Source of the DNA: Erwinia billingiae Eb661
Lineage (GTDB): Bacteria; Pseudomonadota; Gammaproteobacteria; Enterobacterales; Enterobacteriaceae
Direction of reading: 5' to 3'
Length of the DNA: 64,000 nucleotides
NCBI RefSeq assembly: GCF_000196615.1
Contig: NC_014306.1
Location: 2,604,001-2,668,000, forward strand
Positions 48,381 to 57,370 of the stretch are shown here, in pieces (positions within the stretch are counted from its first letter, which is position 1; each line of letters starts with the position of its first letter). The notes beneath the pieces were generated by a model, which was not told where the DNA came from, made no database searches, and was given only the letters and a program-made list of their open reading frames with translations. The position numbers and the translations under genes are program-made.

Positions 48381-48471
48381 TATTTTCTGGAAAACCCGCT
48401 GAAGTTTACTCCCCTTAACAGTCTTCACAAGATGCTGTCCATCATACCGGCTTCGCAGCCGGTATTTTTTT
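48381..48471 (+). ncRNA. Candidate small RNA between LysR and PTS genes
   Basis: A strong plus-strand terminator (ATACCGGCT/AGCCGGTAT, 48444-48465, then T6) follows two minus-strand genes and has no plus-strand gene to serve. TTATCA (48359-48364) and TATTTT (48381-48386), 16 bp apart, could start a transcript near 48393, giving an RNA of about 80 nt with a C-rich single strand (TTTACTCCCCTTAACAG). The evidence is positional only. Confidence 0.35.
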
Positions 48472-48482
48472 ATCGGCAGATT

Positions 48483-50081
48483 TCAGCCAACGCCCAGCGC
48501 TGTTTTCACCTCGTGGGCAATTTTTTCCACCTGCGGACCGTAAATCACCTGCACGTCATGATCGCTGACCCGGTTAACGCCATTGGCACCCGTCGACATT
48601 AAGGTTTGATCGACCACTTCCCGCATTTCTTTCACCCGCACACGTAGCCGGGTGAAACAGCAATCGACGTCCTCTATATTGGCTTCGCCGCCCAGACCGC
48701 TGATGATCACCTGGGTTCGCTGATCGGCGGTGACTTTTGGCGGCGCGGTGTCGGCTTCATCCGACTCCCGCCCTGGGGTTTCAACACGCATTTTGGTGAT
48801 GACAAACTTGAAGCCATAGTAGTAAACCGGCACATATATCAGTCCGAGCACGATGGCCCACCACCACTGCGTTTTACTGCCGCCGAGAATACCAAACACC
48901 ACCAGATCGATGGCGCCACCCTGGATGTTACCAATCATCAAATGCAGCGCGGACATCAGCATAAATGAGAGCCCGCTGAGCACGGCGTGGAACAGATAGA
49001 GCACCGGCGAGACAAAGATAAAGCAGAATTCCAGCGGCTCGGTGATGCCGGTGGTAAAGGAGGTTAGCGCACCCGCCAGCACCAGGGCTTTCACCCGCTG
49101 CTTATGCTCCGGTCGCGCGGTGTGGTACATCGCCAGCGCGGCGGCGGGCAAACCAAACATCATTACCGGAATTTTGCCCTGGGCGAGGAACTTGGTGGCA
49201 TTTTGCACCGTTTCATCGGGGATCGACCCCGGATGGGTTAAGGCGGTGTTGAAGATGTTCAGCGCGCCGACAATGGTCTCGTTGTTTACGGTCGCCACCC
49301 CGCCGATGGGCGTAAAGCGCACGGTTTCATTCAGAATATGGTGCAGACCGGTTGGGATGAGCAGCCGCTCACTGGTGCCATAGAGGAATGCGCCATACTG
49401 TCCGCTTTTACCAATCAGCTCGCCAACCCAGGCAATGCCTGCGCCGATGGTCGGCCAGATCATCGCCAGCAACACACCCACCAGCGGCAGCACCAGCACG
49501 GTGATAATCGGCACCAGCCGCCTGCCGCCAAAGAAGCTGATTGCCGTTGGCAACTGCGTGGTATAGAAACGGTTATGAATCATTACCGTCAACAGCCCGG
49601 AAATTACCCCACCCAGCACGCTCATATTGTAAGTAAAGATGCCCAGCATCTGAATATATTCGGCGGAAGTCATCATCGCCGCAGTCTGCGCCATGCCTTT
49701 GGCCTGCAATGCGTCTGGCGTGGTGGTTGCCGCAGTCAGTCCCTGTGCACCCAGCGTGGCGCTTACGCCAACATGCATAGCGATAAAGCCGATCACCGCC
49801 GCAAACGCCGCCGTAGGTTTTTCGGCCTTCGCCAGGCCAATGGCGCTGGCTACCGCAAAGAACAACGGCAGATTGGCAAACAGAGCCCCGGCCACCTTAC
49901 GAATAAAACCAATGATCAATTGCGGCGTATGCAGGCTGGCAAAGGCTTCGCCAGTGATCGCCGGGTTCTGCATGGCGGCGGCCACACCAAGGAAAATACC
50001 GGCGGCGGCGATCACCGAAATCGGCATCATCAGCGCCTTGCCGAACGCATGGATTTTGCTGGCAAATTCTTTCACAGGCAC
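48483..50081 (-). CDS. PTS EIICB, glucose/alpha-glucoside family
   Basis: A 532-residue sugar permease: an EIIC domain (about 1-420, with GITEPLEFCFIFVSPVLY, the conserved GITEPxEF motif) and a C-terminal EIIB domain (about 455-530) whose phosphocysteine is near residue 475 in CCFTRLRV. There is no fused EIIA, so EIIA-Glc (Crr) would be needed. The sequence is of the alpha-glucoside/maltose branch rather than PtsG. There is no glucosidase beside it to fix the sugar. It is divergent from the molybdoenzyme across 235 bp. Confidence 0.87.
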   Translation of the reverse strand: MPVKEFASKIHAFGKALMMPISVIAAAGIFLGVAAAMQNPAITGEAFASLHTPQLIIGFIRKVAGALFANLPLFFAVASAIGLAKAEKPTAAFAAVIGFIAMHVGVSATLGAQGLTAATTTPDALQAKGMAQTAAMMTSAEYIQMLGIFTYNMSVLGGVISGLLTVMIHNRFYTTQLPTAISFFGGRRLVPIITVLVLPLVGVLLAMIWPTIGAGIAWVGELIGKSGQYGAFLYGTSERLLIPTGLHHILNETVRFTPIGGVATVNNETIVGALNIFNTALTHPGSIPDETVQNATKFLAQGKIPVMMFGLPAAALAMYHTARPEHKQRVKALVLAGALTSFTTGITEPLEFCFIFVSPVLYLFHAVLSGLSFMLMSALHLMIGNIQGGAIDLVVFGILGGSKTQWWWAIVLGLIYVPVYYYGFKFVITKMRVETPGRESDEADTAPPKVTADQRTQVIISGLGGEANIEDVDCCFTRLRVRVKEMREVVDQTLMSTGANGVNRVSDHDVQVIYGPQVEKIAHEVKTALGVG

Positions 50082-50316
50082 CTCGTCGTCACTGAAGAAA
50101 GGTTAATTATTAGCCTGTTCCTGGCAAGGAGCCTGGTAAAGACACAATGCGACGGGCGATTCTTTGAGTCAGTTCACGCTTTTGCGATAAACACCGCCTA
50201 TCGCACCATTAAACCAATCAATTAGACAATTTTTTTACCGGGTTGCAGACTAATCCCACAAAAGAAGCAATAGTTTCTTAACAACTCTAAAACAATTAAG
50301 ACACCTGTGAAGCCCA

Positions 50317-52626
50317 ATGAAATTTAAAACTGAAATTAAGCCGTATAAGGCTGCGGCAGGCGGCTGGGGATCTCTTGAAGCCACCACCCGTTTTGTCTTT
50401 GACAGTAAACAAGTCCTGAAAAACATGCGTAACCTGATGCGCATGAACAAAGCCAAAGGCTTTGACTGCCCGGGCTGCGCCTGGGGTGATGACAATAAAA
50501 GCACCTTCAGCTTCTGCGAAAACGGCGCGAAAGCCGTGACCTGGGAAGCGACCCGCCGTTATGTCGATGCCAGCTTCTTTGAAAAGTACAGCGTCTCTTC
50601 CCTGTATCAGCAGAGTGACTACTTCCTTGAGTATCAGGGGCGTCTGACTGAACCCTTGCGTTATAACCGCGAAACGGATCACTACGAACCGATTAGCTGG
50701 GATGATGCCTTTAAGCTGATCGCCAAATATATCAAGGCGATGGACAATCCGGATCAAATGGAGCTGTACACCTCCGGCCGCGCCAGTAATGAAGCGTCCT
50801 GGCTGTATCAGTTGTTTGGTCGCATGAACGGCAGCAACAACTTCCCTGACTGCTCCAATATGTGTCATGAAGCCAGCGGCACCGGCCTTAAACGCAGCAT
50901 TGGCGTGGGTAAAGGCACCATCCGCCTGGACGATTTTGACCATGCTGATGCGATTTTCGTCTTCGGTCAGAACCCGGGCACCAACCATCCACGTATGCTG
51001 CACAGCCTGCGTCACGCTGCCGATCACGGCGCGAAAATCGTCACCTTCAATACCCTGCGCGAACGCGGTCTGGAACGCTTTGCCGATCCGCAAAAACCGC
51101 TGGAAGTGGTCACCAGCAAAGCCGGCACCATCAGCTCGACCTATTACCAGCCGAACCTCGGTGGTGATATGGCGGCGATCCGTGGCATGGTCAAAGCCCT
51201 GTCGCAATCCCATAACGAACTGATTGCCGCCGGTGAAAAAGGCCTGTTTGATGAAGTGTTCATCAATGCCAAAACCGAAGGGATGGAAGAATATCTGGCG
51301 GTGGTTGAAGCGACAGACTGGGCGCAAATTGTCCAGCAGTCGGGGCTTACCGAGCAGCAAATCCGGGAAGCGGCGGCGATTTACCAAAGCGCCGAGCGGG
51401 TGATCTGTACCTGGGCGATGGGTATTACCCAGCACAAACACTCGGTTGATACGGTGCGTGAAATCACCAACCTGCAACTGCTGTTTGGACAGTTAGGTAA
51501 AAAAGGCGCGGGCCTCTGTCCGGTGCGTGGCCACAGTAATGTGCAGGGCAACCGCACCATGGGCATCGATGAAAAGCCCTCCAAGGCCTTCCTCGACAGC
51601 ATGGCGGCACATTTTGGCTTCGAGCCGCCACGCAACATCGGTCATAACACCGTTGAAGCGCTGGAAGCGATGCTGCGAAATGAAATTAAAGTGCTGATTG
51701 CGCTGGGTGGCAACCTTGCCGCTGCGGCACCGGACAGCCCGCGCACTGAAGAAGCGCTGCGTCGCTGCGAACTGACGGTGCAAATCAGCACCAAACTGAA
51801 CCGCAGCCACCTGTGCCCGGGTGCGGTTGATGCGCTGATCCTGCCAACCATTGGCCGTACCGAGCAGGATATCCAGGCGTCCGGACCGCAGTTCATCACC
51901 GTTGAAGACTCCTTCAGCATGGTTCACGCCTCTGAAGGCGTCGGCAAACCGATTGCCGATACCCAGCGTTCAGAAACGGCGATTGTCGCCGGCATCGCCA
52001 ACGCCGTGCTCGGCAATCAGAAGCTGGACTGGCTGGAACTGGCCGCCGATTACAACAAGATCCGTGACCATATCGCCGCCACCATTCCGGGCTTCGCCGA
52101 CTTCAATCAGAAGTGCGACATTAAAGGCGGATTCTACCTCGGCAATGCCGCAGCCGAATTCCGCTTCAACACCCTGAACAATAAGGCCCAGTTCAGCAGC
52201 GCACGCTTGCCAGACTCTCTATTCCCGCAGTTGGGCGATGTTGAGGTGCCGTTCACCCTGCAGACGCTGCGTTCGCATGACCAGTACAACACCACCATCT
52301 ACGGCCTTGATGATCGTTACCGTGGCGTTTATGGTCAGCGCGAAGTGCTGTTTATGCACCCGGACGATATGGCAAAAATGGGCTTAACCGCTGGCGATGA
52401 TGTCGATATCGAAACCCTGTGGAATGACGGTATTATCCGTAAAGTGTTCAACTTCAAGTTGGTCTCTTACAATATTCCTCAGGGCAACCTTGCCGCCTAT
52501 TATCCGGAAACCAATCCACTGGTTCCCCTTTCCAGCTTCGGTGACGGCAGCGGGACGCCAACCTCCAAATCGGTGCCGGTGAAAATCACCCTCTCCGAGG
52601 CGAAACCGGGCCTGCGCATCGCCTGA
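50317..52626 (+). CDS. FdhF/YdeP-family molybdopterin oxidoreductase
   Basis: A 769-residue molybdenum enzyme resembling E. coli YdeP. The N-terminus has the GFDCPGCAWGDD and FCENGAKAV iron-sulphur region, then SGRASNEASWLYQLFGR, FPDCSNMCHEASGTGL with a cysteine where formate dehydrogenase H has Sec, GQNPGTNHPRM, GHSNVQGNRTMGI, and a C-terminal RSHDQYNTTIYGLDDRYRGV. YdeP is linked to acid resistance in E. coli; no catalysed reaction is firmly known for this family. There is no signal peptide, so it is cytosolic. It is monocistronic, with a terminator after it. Confidence 0.9.
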   Translation: MKFKTEIKPYKAAAGGWGSLEATTRFVFDSKQVLKNMRNLMRMNKAKGFDCPGCAWGDDNKSTFSFCENGAKAVTWEATRRYVDASFFEKYSVSSLYQQSDYFLEYQGRLTEPLRYNRETDHYEPISWDDAFKLIAKYIKAMDNPDQMELYTSGRASNEASWLYQLFGRMNGSNNFPDCSNMCHEASGTGLKRSIGVGKGTIRLDDFDHADAIFVFGQNPGTNHPRMLHSLRHAADHGAKIVTFNTLRERGLERFADPQKPLEVVTSKAGTISSTYYQPNLGGDMAAIRGMVKALSQSHNELIAAGEKGLFDEVFINAKTEGMEEYLAVVEATDWAQIVQQSGLTEQQIREAAAIYQSAERVICTWAMGITQHKHSVDTVREITNLQLLFGQLGKKGAGLCPVRGHSNVQGNRTMGIDEKPSKAFLDSMAAHFGFEPPRNIGHNTVEALEAMLRNEIKVLIALGGNLAAAAPDSPRTEEALRRCELTVQISTKLNRSHLCPGAVDALILPTIGRTEQDIQASGPQFITVEDSFSMVHASEGVGKPIADTQRSETAIVAGIANAVLGNQKLDWLELAADYNKIRDHIAATIPGFADFNQKCDIKGGFYLGNAAAEFRFNTLNNKAQFSSARLPDSLFPQLGDVEVPFTLQTLRSHDQYNTTIYGLDDRYRGVYGQREVLFMHPDDMAKMGLTAGDDVDIETLWNDGIIRKVFNFKLVSYNIPQGNLAAYYPETNPLVPLSSFGDGSGTPTSKSVPVKITLSEAKPGLRIA

Positions 52627-52652
52627 GTTCACTGCGTTTTCAGAAATTAATC

Positions 52653-52675
52653 AAAGCCGGGTTTCCCGGCTTTTT
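52653..52675 (+). terminator. Terminator after the YdeP-like gene
   Basis: A 9-bp stem (AAAGCCGGG/CCCGGCTTT) with a TTT loop and a following T-run. Confidence 0.88.
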
Positions 52676-52743
52676 ACTTGCCGCGAAGCGGTTAATCGCG
52701 TAAAACTGTCTGCCGCTCTTAGGCCACGAAAACTGTTGAGATT

Positions 52744-54684
52744 ATGTTCCAGGATAACCCGCTGCTCGCGCAGCTCAAAGAGAAACTCCACTCCCAGACG
52801 CCGCGTGTTGAAGGGGTAGTGAAAGGCACCGAAAAAGGCTTTGGCTTCCTGGAAGTCGACGCACAAAAAAGTTACTTCATTCCACCGCCGTTCATGAAAA
52901 AAGTCATGCACGGCGATCGCGTGGTCGCCGTCCTGCAAACCGATAAGGATCGTGAAGTTGCCGATCCGGAAAAGCTGATTGAGCCTTTCCTGACCCGTTT
53001 TGTTGGCCGCGTACAGCGCAAAGACGATCGCCTGTCGATCGTTCCCGATCATCCCCTGATGAAAGACGCGATTCAGTGTCGTGCCGACCGTAACGTGACG
53101 CATGATTTCCAGAATGGCGACTGGGCCGTGGCGGAAATGCGCCGCCACCCGCTGAAAGGCGATCGCACTTTCTACGCTGAACTGACGGCGTTTATCACCA
53201 CGGCTGACGATCACTTAGCCCCCTGGTGGGTCACCCTTTCCCGTCACAATCTTGAGCGTGAAGCGCCAGACGCCACCGCCGGCGAAATGCTGGACGAGCA
53301 GCTGGAACGTGAAGACCTTACTGCCCTTGAATTCGTTACCATCGACAGCGCCAGCACCGAAGATATGGATGATGCGCTGTATGTGGAAGAAGCCGCCGAC
53401 GGTGCGCTGCGTCTGACCATTGCCATCGCCGATCCGACCGCCTATGTGGCTGCCGGTAGCGAGCTGGATGCCATTGCCGCTGAGCGTTCATTCACTAACT
53501 ATCTGCCGGGCTTCAACATCCCAATGTTGCCGCGTCAGCTGTCTGATGACATCTGTTCGCTGCGCCCGAACGAGCGCCGTCCGGTGCTGGCTTGCCGCGT
53601 GAACGTGGCAGCAGACGGCACCCTGAGTGAAGAGATTCACTTCTTTGCCGCGTGGATTGAGTCCAAAGCGAAACTGGCTTACGACAACGTCTCCGACTGG
53701 CTGGAAAGCGACGGTGCCAGCGAATGGCAGCCTGAGAACGACGCGATTGCGGCGCAGATCCGTCTGCTGCATCGCCTGTGCCTGGCGCGCAGCGAATGGC
53801 GTCAAACCCATGCGCTGGTGTTCAAAGATCGCCCTGACTTCCGCTTCCTGTTGGGCGAGAAAGGCGAAGTGCTGGATATCGTGGCTGAGCACCGCCGCAT
53901 TGCTAACCGCATTGTGGAAGAAGCGATGATCACCGCCAATATCTGTGCCGGCACCGTGCTGCGTCAGAAACTGGGCTTCGGCATCTACAACATCCATCTG
54001 GGCTTTGATGCCGAGAAAGCGGAACTGGCGGCCACCATGCTGGAAAACCACGGCCTGAAAGTGGATCCGCTGGCGATCGCCACCCTGTCAGGTTTCCGCG
54101 AACTGCGCCGCGAGCTGGATTCACAGCCGACACAGTTCCTGGACAGCCGCATCCGTCGTTTCCAGTCGTTTGCTGAAGTCAGCACCGAGCCGGGCCCGCA
54201 CTTTGGCCTGGGTCTGGAGGCGTATGCCACCTGGACTTCACCGATCCGTAAGTATGGCGATATGATCAACCATCGCCTGCTGAAAGCGATGATCAAAGGG
54301 GAAGAAGCCCGCCGTCCAAATGATGACATCACGGTGAAGATGGGCGAACGTCGCCGTCAGAACCGCATGGCGGAACGTGACGTTGGTGACTGGCTGTACT
54401 CGCGCTTCCTGCAGAGCGCGGCGGGCACCGACCAGCGTTTCGGCGCTGAAGTCATCGACGTTTCTCGCGGCGGCATGCGCGTCCGTCTGACGGCGAACGG
54501 CGCGGTTGCCTTTATCCCGGCACCGTTCATCCACGCCGTGCGTGATGAGCTGGTATGCAGCCAGGAAAATGGCACCGTGCAGATCAAAGGTGAAGTGGCT
54601 TACCGCGTGACCGATTTGATCGAAGTGACCATTGCTGAAGTCCGTATGGAAAACCGCAGCGTGGTTGCACGCCCGGTAGCCTAA
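52744..54684 (+). CDS. rnb: Exoribonuclease II
   Basis: A 646-residue 3'-to-5' processive exoribonuclease, collinear with E. coli RNase II. It has two N-terminal cold-shock RNA-binding domains (about 1-170), the catalytic RNB domain with the acidic cluster in [13 protein letters not shown] (about 200-212), and a C-terminal S1 domain (about 560-646). In E. coli fabI and sapF lie upstream; here a YdeP-like gene does. An 11-bp hairpin follows. Confidence 0.97.
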   Translation: MFQDNPLLAQLKEKLHSQTPRVEGVVKGTEKGFGFLEVDAQKSYFIPPPFMKKVMHGDRVVAVLQTDKDREVADPEKLIEPFLTRFVGRVQRKDDRLSIVPDHPLMKDAIQCRADRNVTHDFQNGDWAVAEMRRHPLKGDRTFYAELTAFITTADDHLAPWWVTLSRHNLEREAPDATAGEMLDEQLEREDLTALEFVTIDSASTEDMDDALYVEEAADGALRLTIAIADPTAYVAAGSELDAIAAERSFTNYLPGFNIPMLPRQLSDDICSLRPNERRPVLACRVNVAADGTLSEEIHFFAAWIESKAKLAYDNVSDWLESDGASEWQPENDAIAAQIRLLHRLCLARSEWRQTHALVFKDRPDFRFLLGEKGEVLDIVAEHRRIANRIVEEAMITANICAGTVLRQKLGFGIYNIHLGFDAEKAELAATMLENHGLKVDPLAIATLSGFRELRRELDSQPTQFLDSRIRRFQSFAEVSTEPGPHFGLGLEAYATWTSPIRKYGDMINHRLLKAMIKGEEARRPNDDITVKMGERRRQNRMAERDVGDWLYSRFLQSAAGTDQRFGAEVIDVSRGGMRVRLTANGAVAFIPAPFIHAVRDELVCSQENGTVQIKGEVAYRVTDLIEVTIAEVRMENRSVVARPVA

Positions 54685-54692
54685 CGGCTTTT

Positions 54693-54722
54693 CAGGTGGG
54701 ATAGCGTCCGTTATCCCACCTG
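54693..54722 (+). terminator. Hairpin after rnb
   Basis: An 11-bp perfect stem (CAGGTGGGATA/TATCCCACCTG) with an 8-base loop; the tail is pyrimidine-rich but not a clean T-tract. Confidence 0.6.
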
Positions 54723-54861
54723 ACATCTCTTCCCCTCCTCCGCAACAGAAAAAAAGCTTCTCGCCTCACACTTCTCCCTGCCTTCGCTTTCATTAACAAA
54801 CAATTACATTACTTTAAGTTCTTGTTCAGACCTTCTTATGGATCCTGCAAGGAGTAATGTG

Positions 54862-56928
54862 ATGAAAAACGTCAAAACCGGCGTCACCTGGTCCGCGGTG
54901 GCGTTAATCGGAGCCGGGGCGTTTGCTATGCTGGCGCTCAGCCGTGGCGAACATGTTAATGCATTGTGGTTGGTGGTGGCTTCCATCGCGTGCTACAGCA
55001 TTGCTTACCGTTTTTACAGCCTGTTTATCGCTAAAAATATCTTTGAGTTAGACGATCGTCGCCGCACACCGGCGGAACGTAATAACGACGGTCTGGATTA
55101 TGTTCCCACCAATAAATGGGTGCTGTTCGGCCACCATTTTGCCGCCATCGCCGGGGCCGGTCCGCTGGTTGGGCCGATCCTCGCCGCGCAGATGGGCTTT
55201 CTGCCCGGCACCATCTGGATTCTGGTGGGCGTGATGATGGCCGGTGCGGTGCAGGACTTCCTGATCCTGTTTATTTCGACCCGCAGAGACGGACGCTCGC
55301 TCGGGGAAATGGCCAAACAGGAGCTCGGTGCCTTTGCCGGTGTGGTCACCATGCTCGGGGCGTTGGGCGTGATGATCATTATTCTTTCCGCCCTCGCGCT
55401 GGTGGTGGTTAAGGCGCTGGCAAACAGTCCGTGGGGATTGTTCACCATCGCGGCAACCATCCCGATTGCGTTGTTTATGGGCATTTATATGCGTTTTATT
55501 TGCCCCGGAAAAATCGCGGAAGTGTCATTAATTGGCTTTGTGCTGATGATGGCAGCGATTATCTATGGCGGTGATATCGCGCAACATCCCTACTGGGGAC
55601 CGTTCTTCACGCTGAAAGGCACGACCCTGACCTGGGTGCTGGTTATTTACGGCTTTATTGCTTCGGTTCTGCCGGTGTGGTTGTTACTGGCTCCGCGCGA
55701 TTATCTGTCTACCTTCCTGAAAATTGGCGTAATTGCAGGCCTTGCGGTCGGGATTCTGTTTGCCATGCCGGAAATGAAAATGCCGGCGGTAACCCGCTTT
55801 ATCGACGGTAGCGGCCCGGTGTTTTCCGGTGCCCTGTTCCCGTTCCTGTTTATCACCATTGCCTGCGGCGCGATCTCCGGGTTCCATGCGCTGGTTTCCA
55901 GCGGGACCACGCCGAAGCTGATTGAGCGTGAGAGCCATATTCGGTTTATCGGCTACGGTGCGATGCTGATGGAGTCGTTCGTGGCTATCATGGCGTTGAT
56001 TTGCGCCTCGGTCATTGAACCTGGCGTGTACTTCGCGATGAACTCACCCGCCGCATTGATTGGCACCACGGTGGAAACCGCCTCGCAGGCAATCAACAGC
56101 TGGGGCTTTGTGGTGACGCCTGAAATGCTGACCGGCATTGCCCGGGACGTCGGCGAAAGCACTATCCTCTCCCGTGCCGGCGGTGCGCCAACCTTCGCGG
56201 TAGGCATGGCGCATATCATTACCGAGGTGTTTAACAGCCGGGTGATGATGGCGTTCTGGTATCACTTCGCAATCCTGTTCGAAGCGCTGTTTATTCTTAC
56301 CGCGGTCGATGCCGGCACGCGCGCCTGTCGTTTTATGGTGCAGGATTTGGTCGGCGTGGTGGTGCCTTCAATGGCCAACAACCGTTCCTGGTTAGGCAAT
56401 ATGGCCGGCACTACGGTGGCGGTGGCCGGCTGGGGCTTCTTCGTTTATCAGGGCGTGGTCGATCCGCTGGGCGGCATCAACACGCTGTGGCCGCTGTTCG
56501 GCATCGGTAACCAGATGCTGGCGTCGATGGCTTTGATCCTCGGCACCGTGGTGTTGTTCAAAATGAAGAAGCAGCGTTATGCCTGGGTGACCATCCTGCC
56601 GACCGTCTGGCTGTTTATCACCTCGATGACCGCGGGCTGGCAGAAGATTTTCCATGAGAAGCCGAGCATTGGTTTCCTGGCGCAGGCCAATAAGTTCTCT
56701 AAAGGGATCGATAACGGCATCATTATTGCCCCGGCCAAATCCGTGGCAGATATGCAAACAATCGTCTTCAGCAATCAAATCAACGCCGCGCTCTGCGCCT
56801 TCTTTATGCTGGTGGCGGTGACGATGTTGATTTCTGCCTTCTTCGTGATCCGTCGCGCGCTGAACAGCGCAACACCGACTACCCACGAAACCGCCGTTTC
56901 CTTGCGCAGTGAGGCTCGCCATGTCTGA
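54862..56928 (+). CDS. cstA: Carbon starvation protein CstA (peptide/pyruvate transporter family)
   Basis: A 688-residue multi-spanning (about 16-18 helices) inner-membrane transporter of the CstA family. The signature FGHHFAAIAGAGPLVGP, SGFHALVSSGTTPK and AVDAGTRA are present. CstA/BtsT proteins import peptides or pyruvate on starvation. I start at the ATG at 54862, which follows AAGGAG at 7 bases; an upstream ATG at 54838 is in frame but less likely. In E. coli rnb is next to gmr; here cstA-ybdD sits between them. The stop overlaps the next gene by 8 bases. Confidence 0.95.
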   Translation: MKNVKTGVTWSAVALIGAGAFAMLALSRGEHVNALWLVVASIACYSIAYRFYSLFIAKNIFELDDRRRTPAERNNDGLDYVPTNKWVLFGHHFAAIAGAGPLVGPILAAQMGFLPGTIWILVGVMMAGAVQDFLILFISTRRDGRSLGEMAKQELGAFAGVVTMLGALGVMIIILSALALVVVKALANSPWGLFTIAATIPIALFMGIYMRFICPGKIAEVSLIGFVLMMAAIIYGGDIAQHPYWGPFFTLKGTTLTWVLVIYGFIASVLPVWLLLAPRDYLSTFLKIGVIAGLAVGILFAMPEMKMPAVTRFIDGSGPVFSGALFPFLFITIACGAISGFHALVSSGTTPKLIERESHIRFIGYGAMLMESFVAIMALICASVIEPGVYFAMNSPAALIGTTVETASQAINSWGFVVTPEMLTGIARDVGESTILSRAGGAPTFAVGMAHIITEVFNSRVMMAFWYHFAILFEALFILTAVDAGTRACRFMVQDLVGVVVPSMANNRSWLGNMAGTTVAVAGWGFFVYQGVVDPLGGINTLWPLFGIGNQMLASMALILGTVVLFKMKKQRYAWVTILPTVWLFITSMTAGWQKIFHEKPSIGFLAQANKFSKGIDNGIIIAPAKSVADMQTIVFSNQINAALCAFFMLVAVTMLISAFFVIRRALNSATPTTHETAVSLRSEARHV

Positions 56929-57211
56929 TGCTATTTATGCGATACCTAAACGACGTTCTCTGATCATTTATCGCTGCCTGGCGATGAATAGCACAAAATC
57001 ACCAGAGAAATTAACGTTACGCCTTCTTATGTCACGTGTGGCGCAAACCTTCCGCCTGATGGTGGGCGTACAGGATTACCCTGGTTATCTTCGGCACATG
57101 AATCAGCAGCATCCTCAGACTAAACCTATGACAGAGAAAGAATTTCATCGCTACTGTCTTGATGCCCGCTTCCCGAGTAAAGCTGGGAAGTTAGGCAAAT
57201 GCCCCTGCTAA
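56921..57211 (+). CDS. ybdD: YbdD/YjiX-family protein (DUF466)
   Basis: A 96-residue protein whose C-terminal 60 residues carry the YbdD core: FRLMVGVQDYPGYLRHM, a HPQTKPMTEKEFHRYCLDAR segment and a terminal cysteine pair. YbdD and YjiX always follow cstA-type genes and are usually about 65 residues. The start at 56921 overlaps cstA and adds about 35 N-terminal residues not seen in E. coli; the ATG at 57029 would give a shorter, family-like protein. The role is unknown; a transporter accessory is inferred from the constant pairing. Confidence 0.85.
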   Translation: MSDAIYAIPKRRSLIIYRCLAMNSTKSPEKLTLRLLMSRVAQTFRLMVGVQDYPGYLRHMNQQHPQTKPMTEKEFHRYCLDARFPSKAGKLGKCPC

Positions 57212-57218
57212 TCCACGC

Positions 57219-57247
57219 CCCCGATCGCCAGATCGGGGCATTTTCTT
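57219..57247 (+). terminator. Terminator after ybdD
   Basis: An 8-bp stem (CCCCGATC/GATCGGGG) with a GCCA loop, then CATTTTCTT. Confidence 0.75.
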
Positions 57248-57370
57248 CTCCCCGTTAATTTCTGCTGGAAAAATATATCTGAGATACACCTTGAGATTAT
57301 ACTGGTTGCCGAATACTGTTGCTAAAATAAGAAGATACAGCCTTCATTGCATCCCTCAAGGAGACACCAG

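Noticed and set aside
49338..50225. A 295-codon plus-strand ORF opposite the PTS gene
   Set aside because: His/Gln/Arg-rich composition and complete overlap with a conserved EIICB gene show it is a shadow.
50296..51477. A 393-codon minus-strand ORF opposite the molybdoenzyme
   Set aside because: Shadow frame of the strongly conserved YdeP-like protein; it lacks any recognisable domain.
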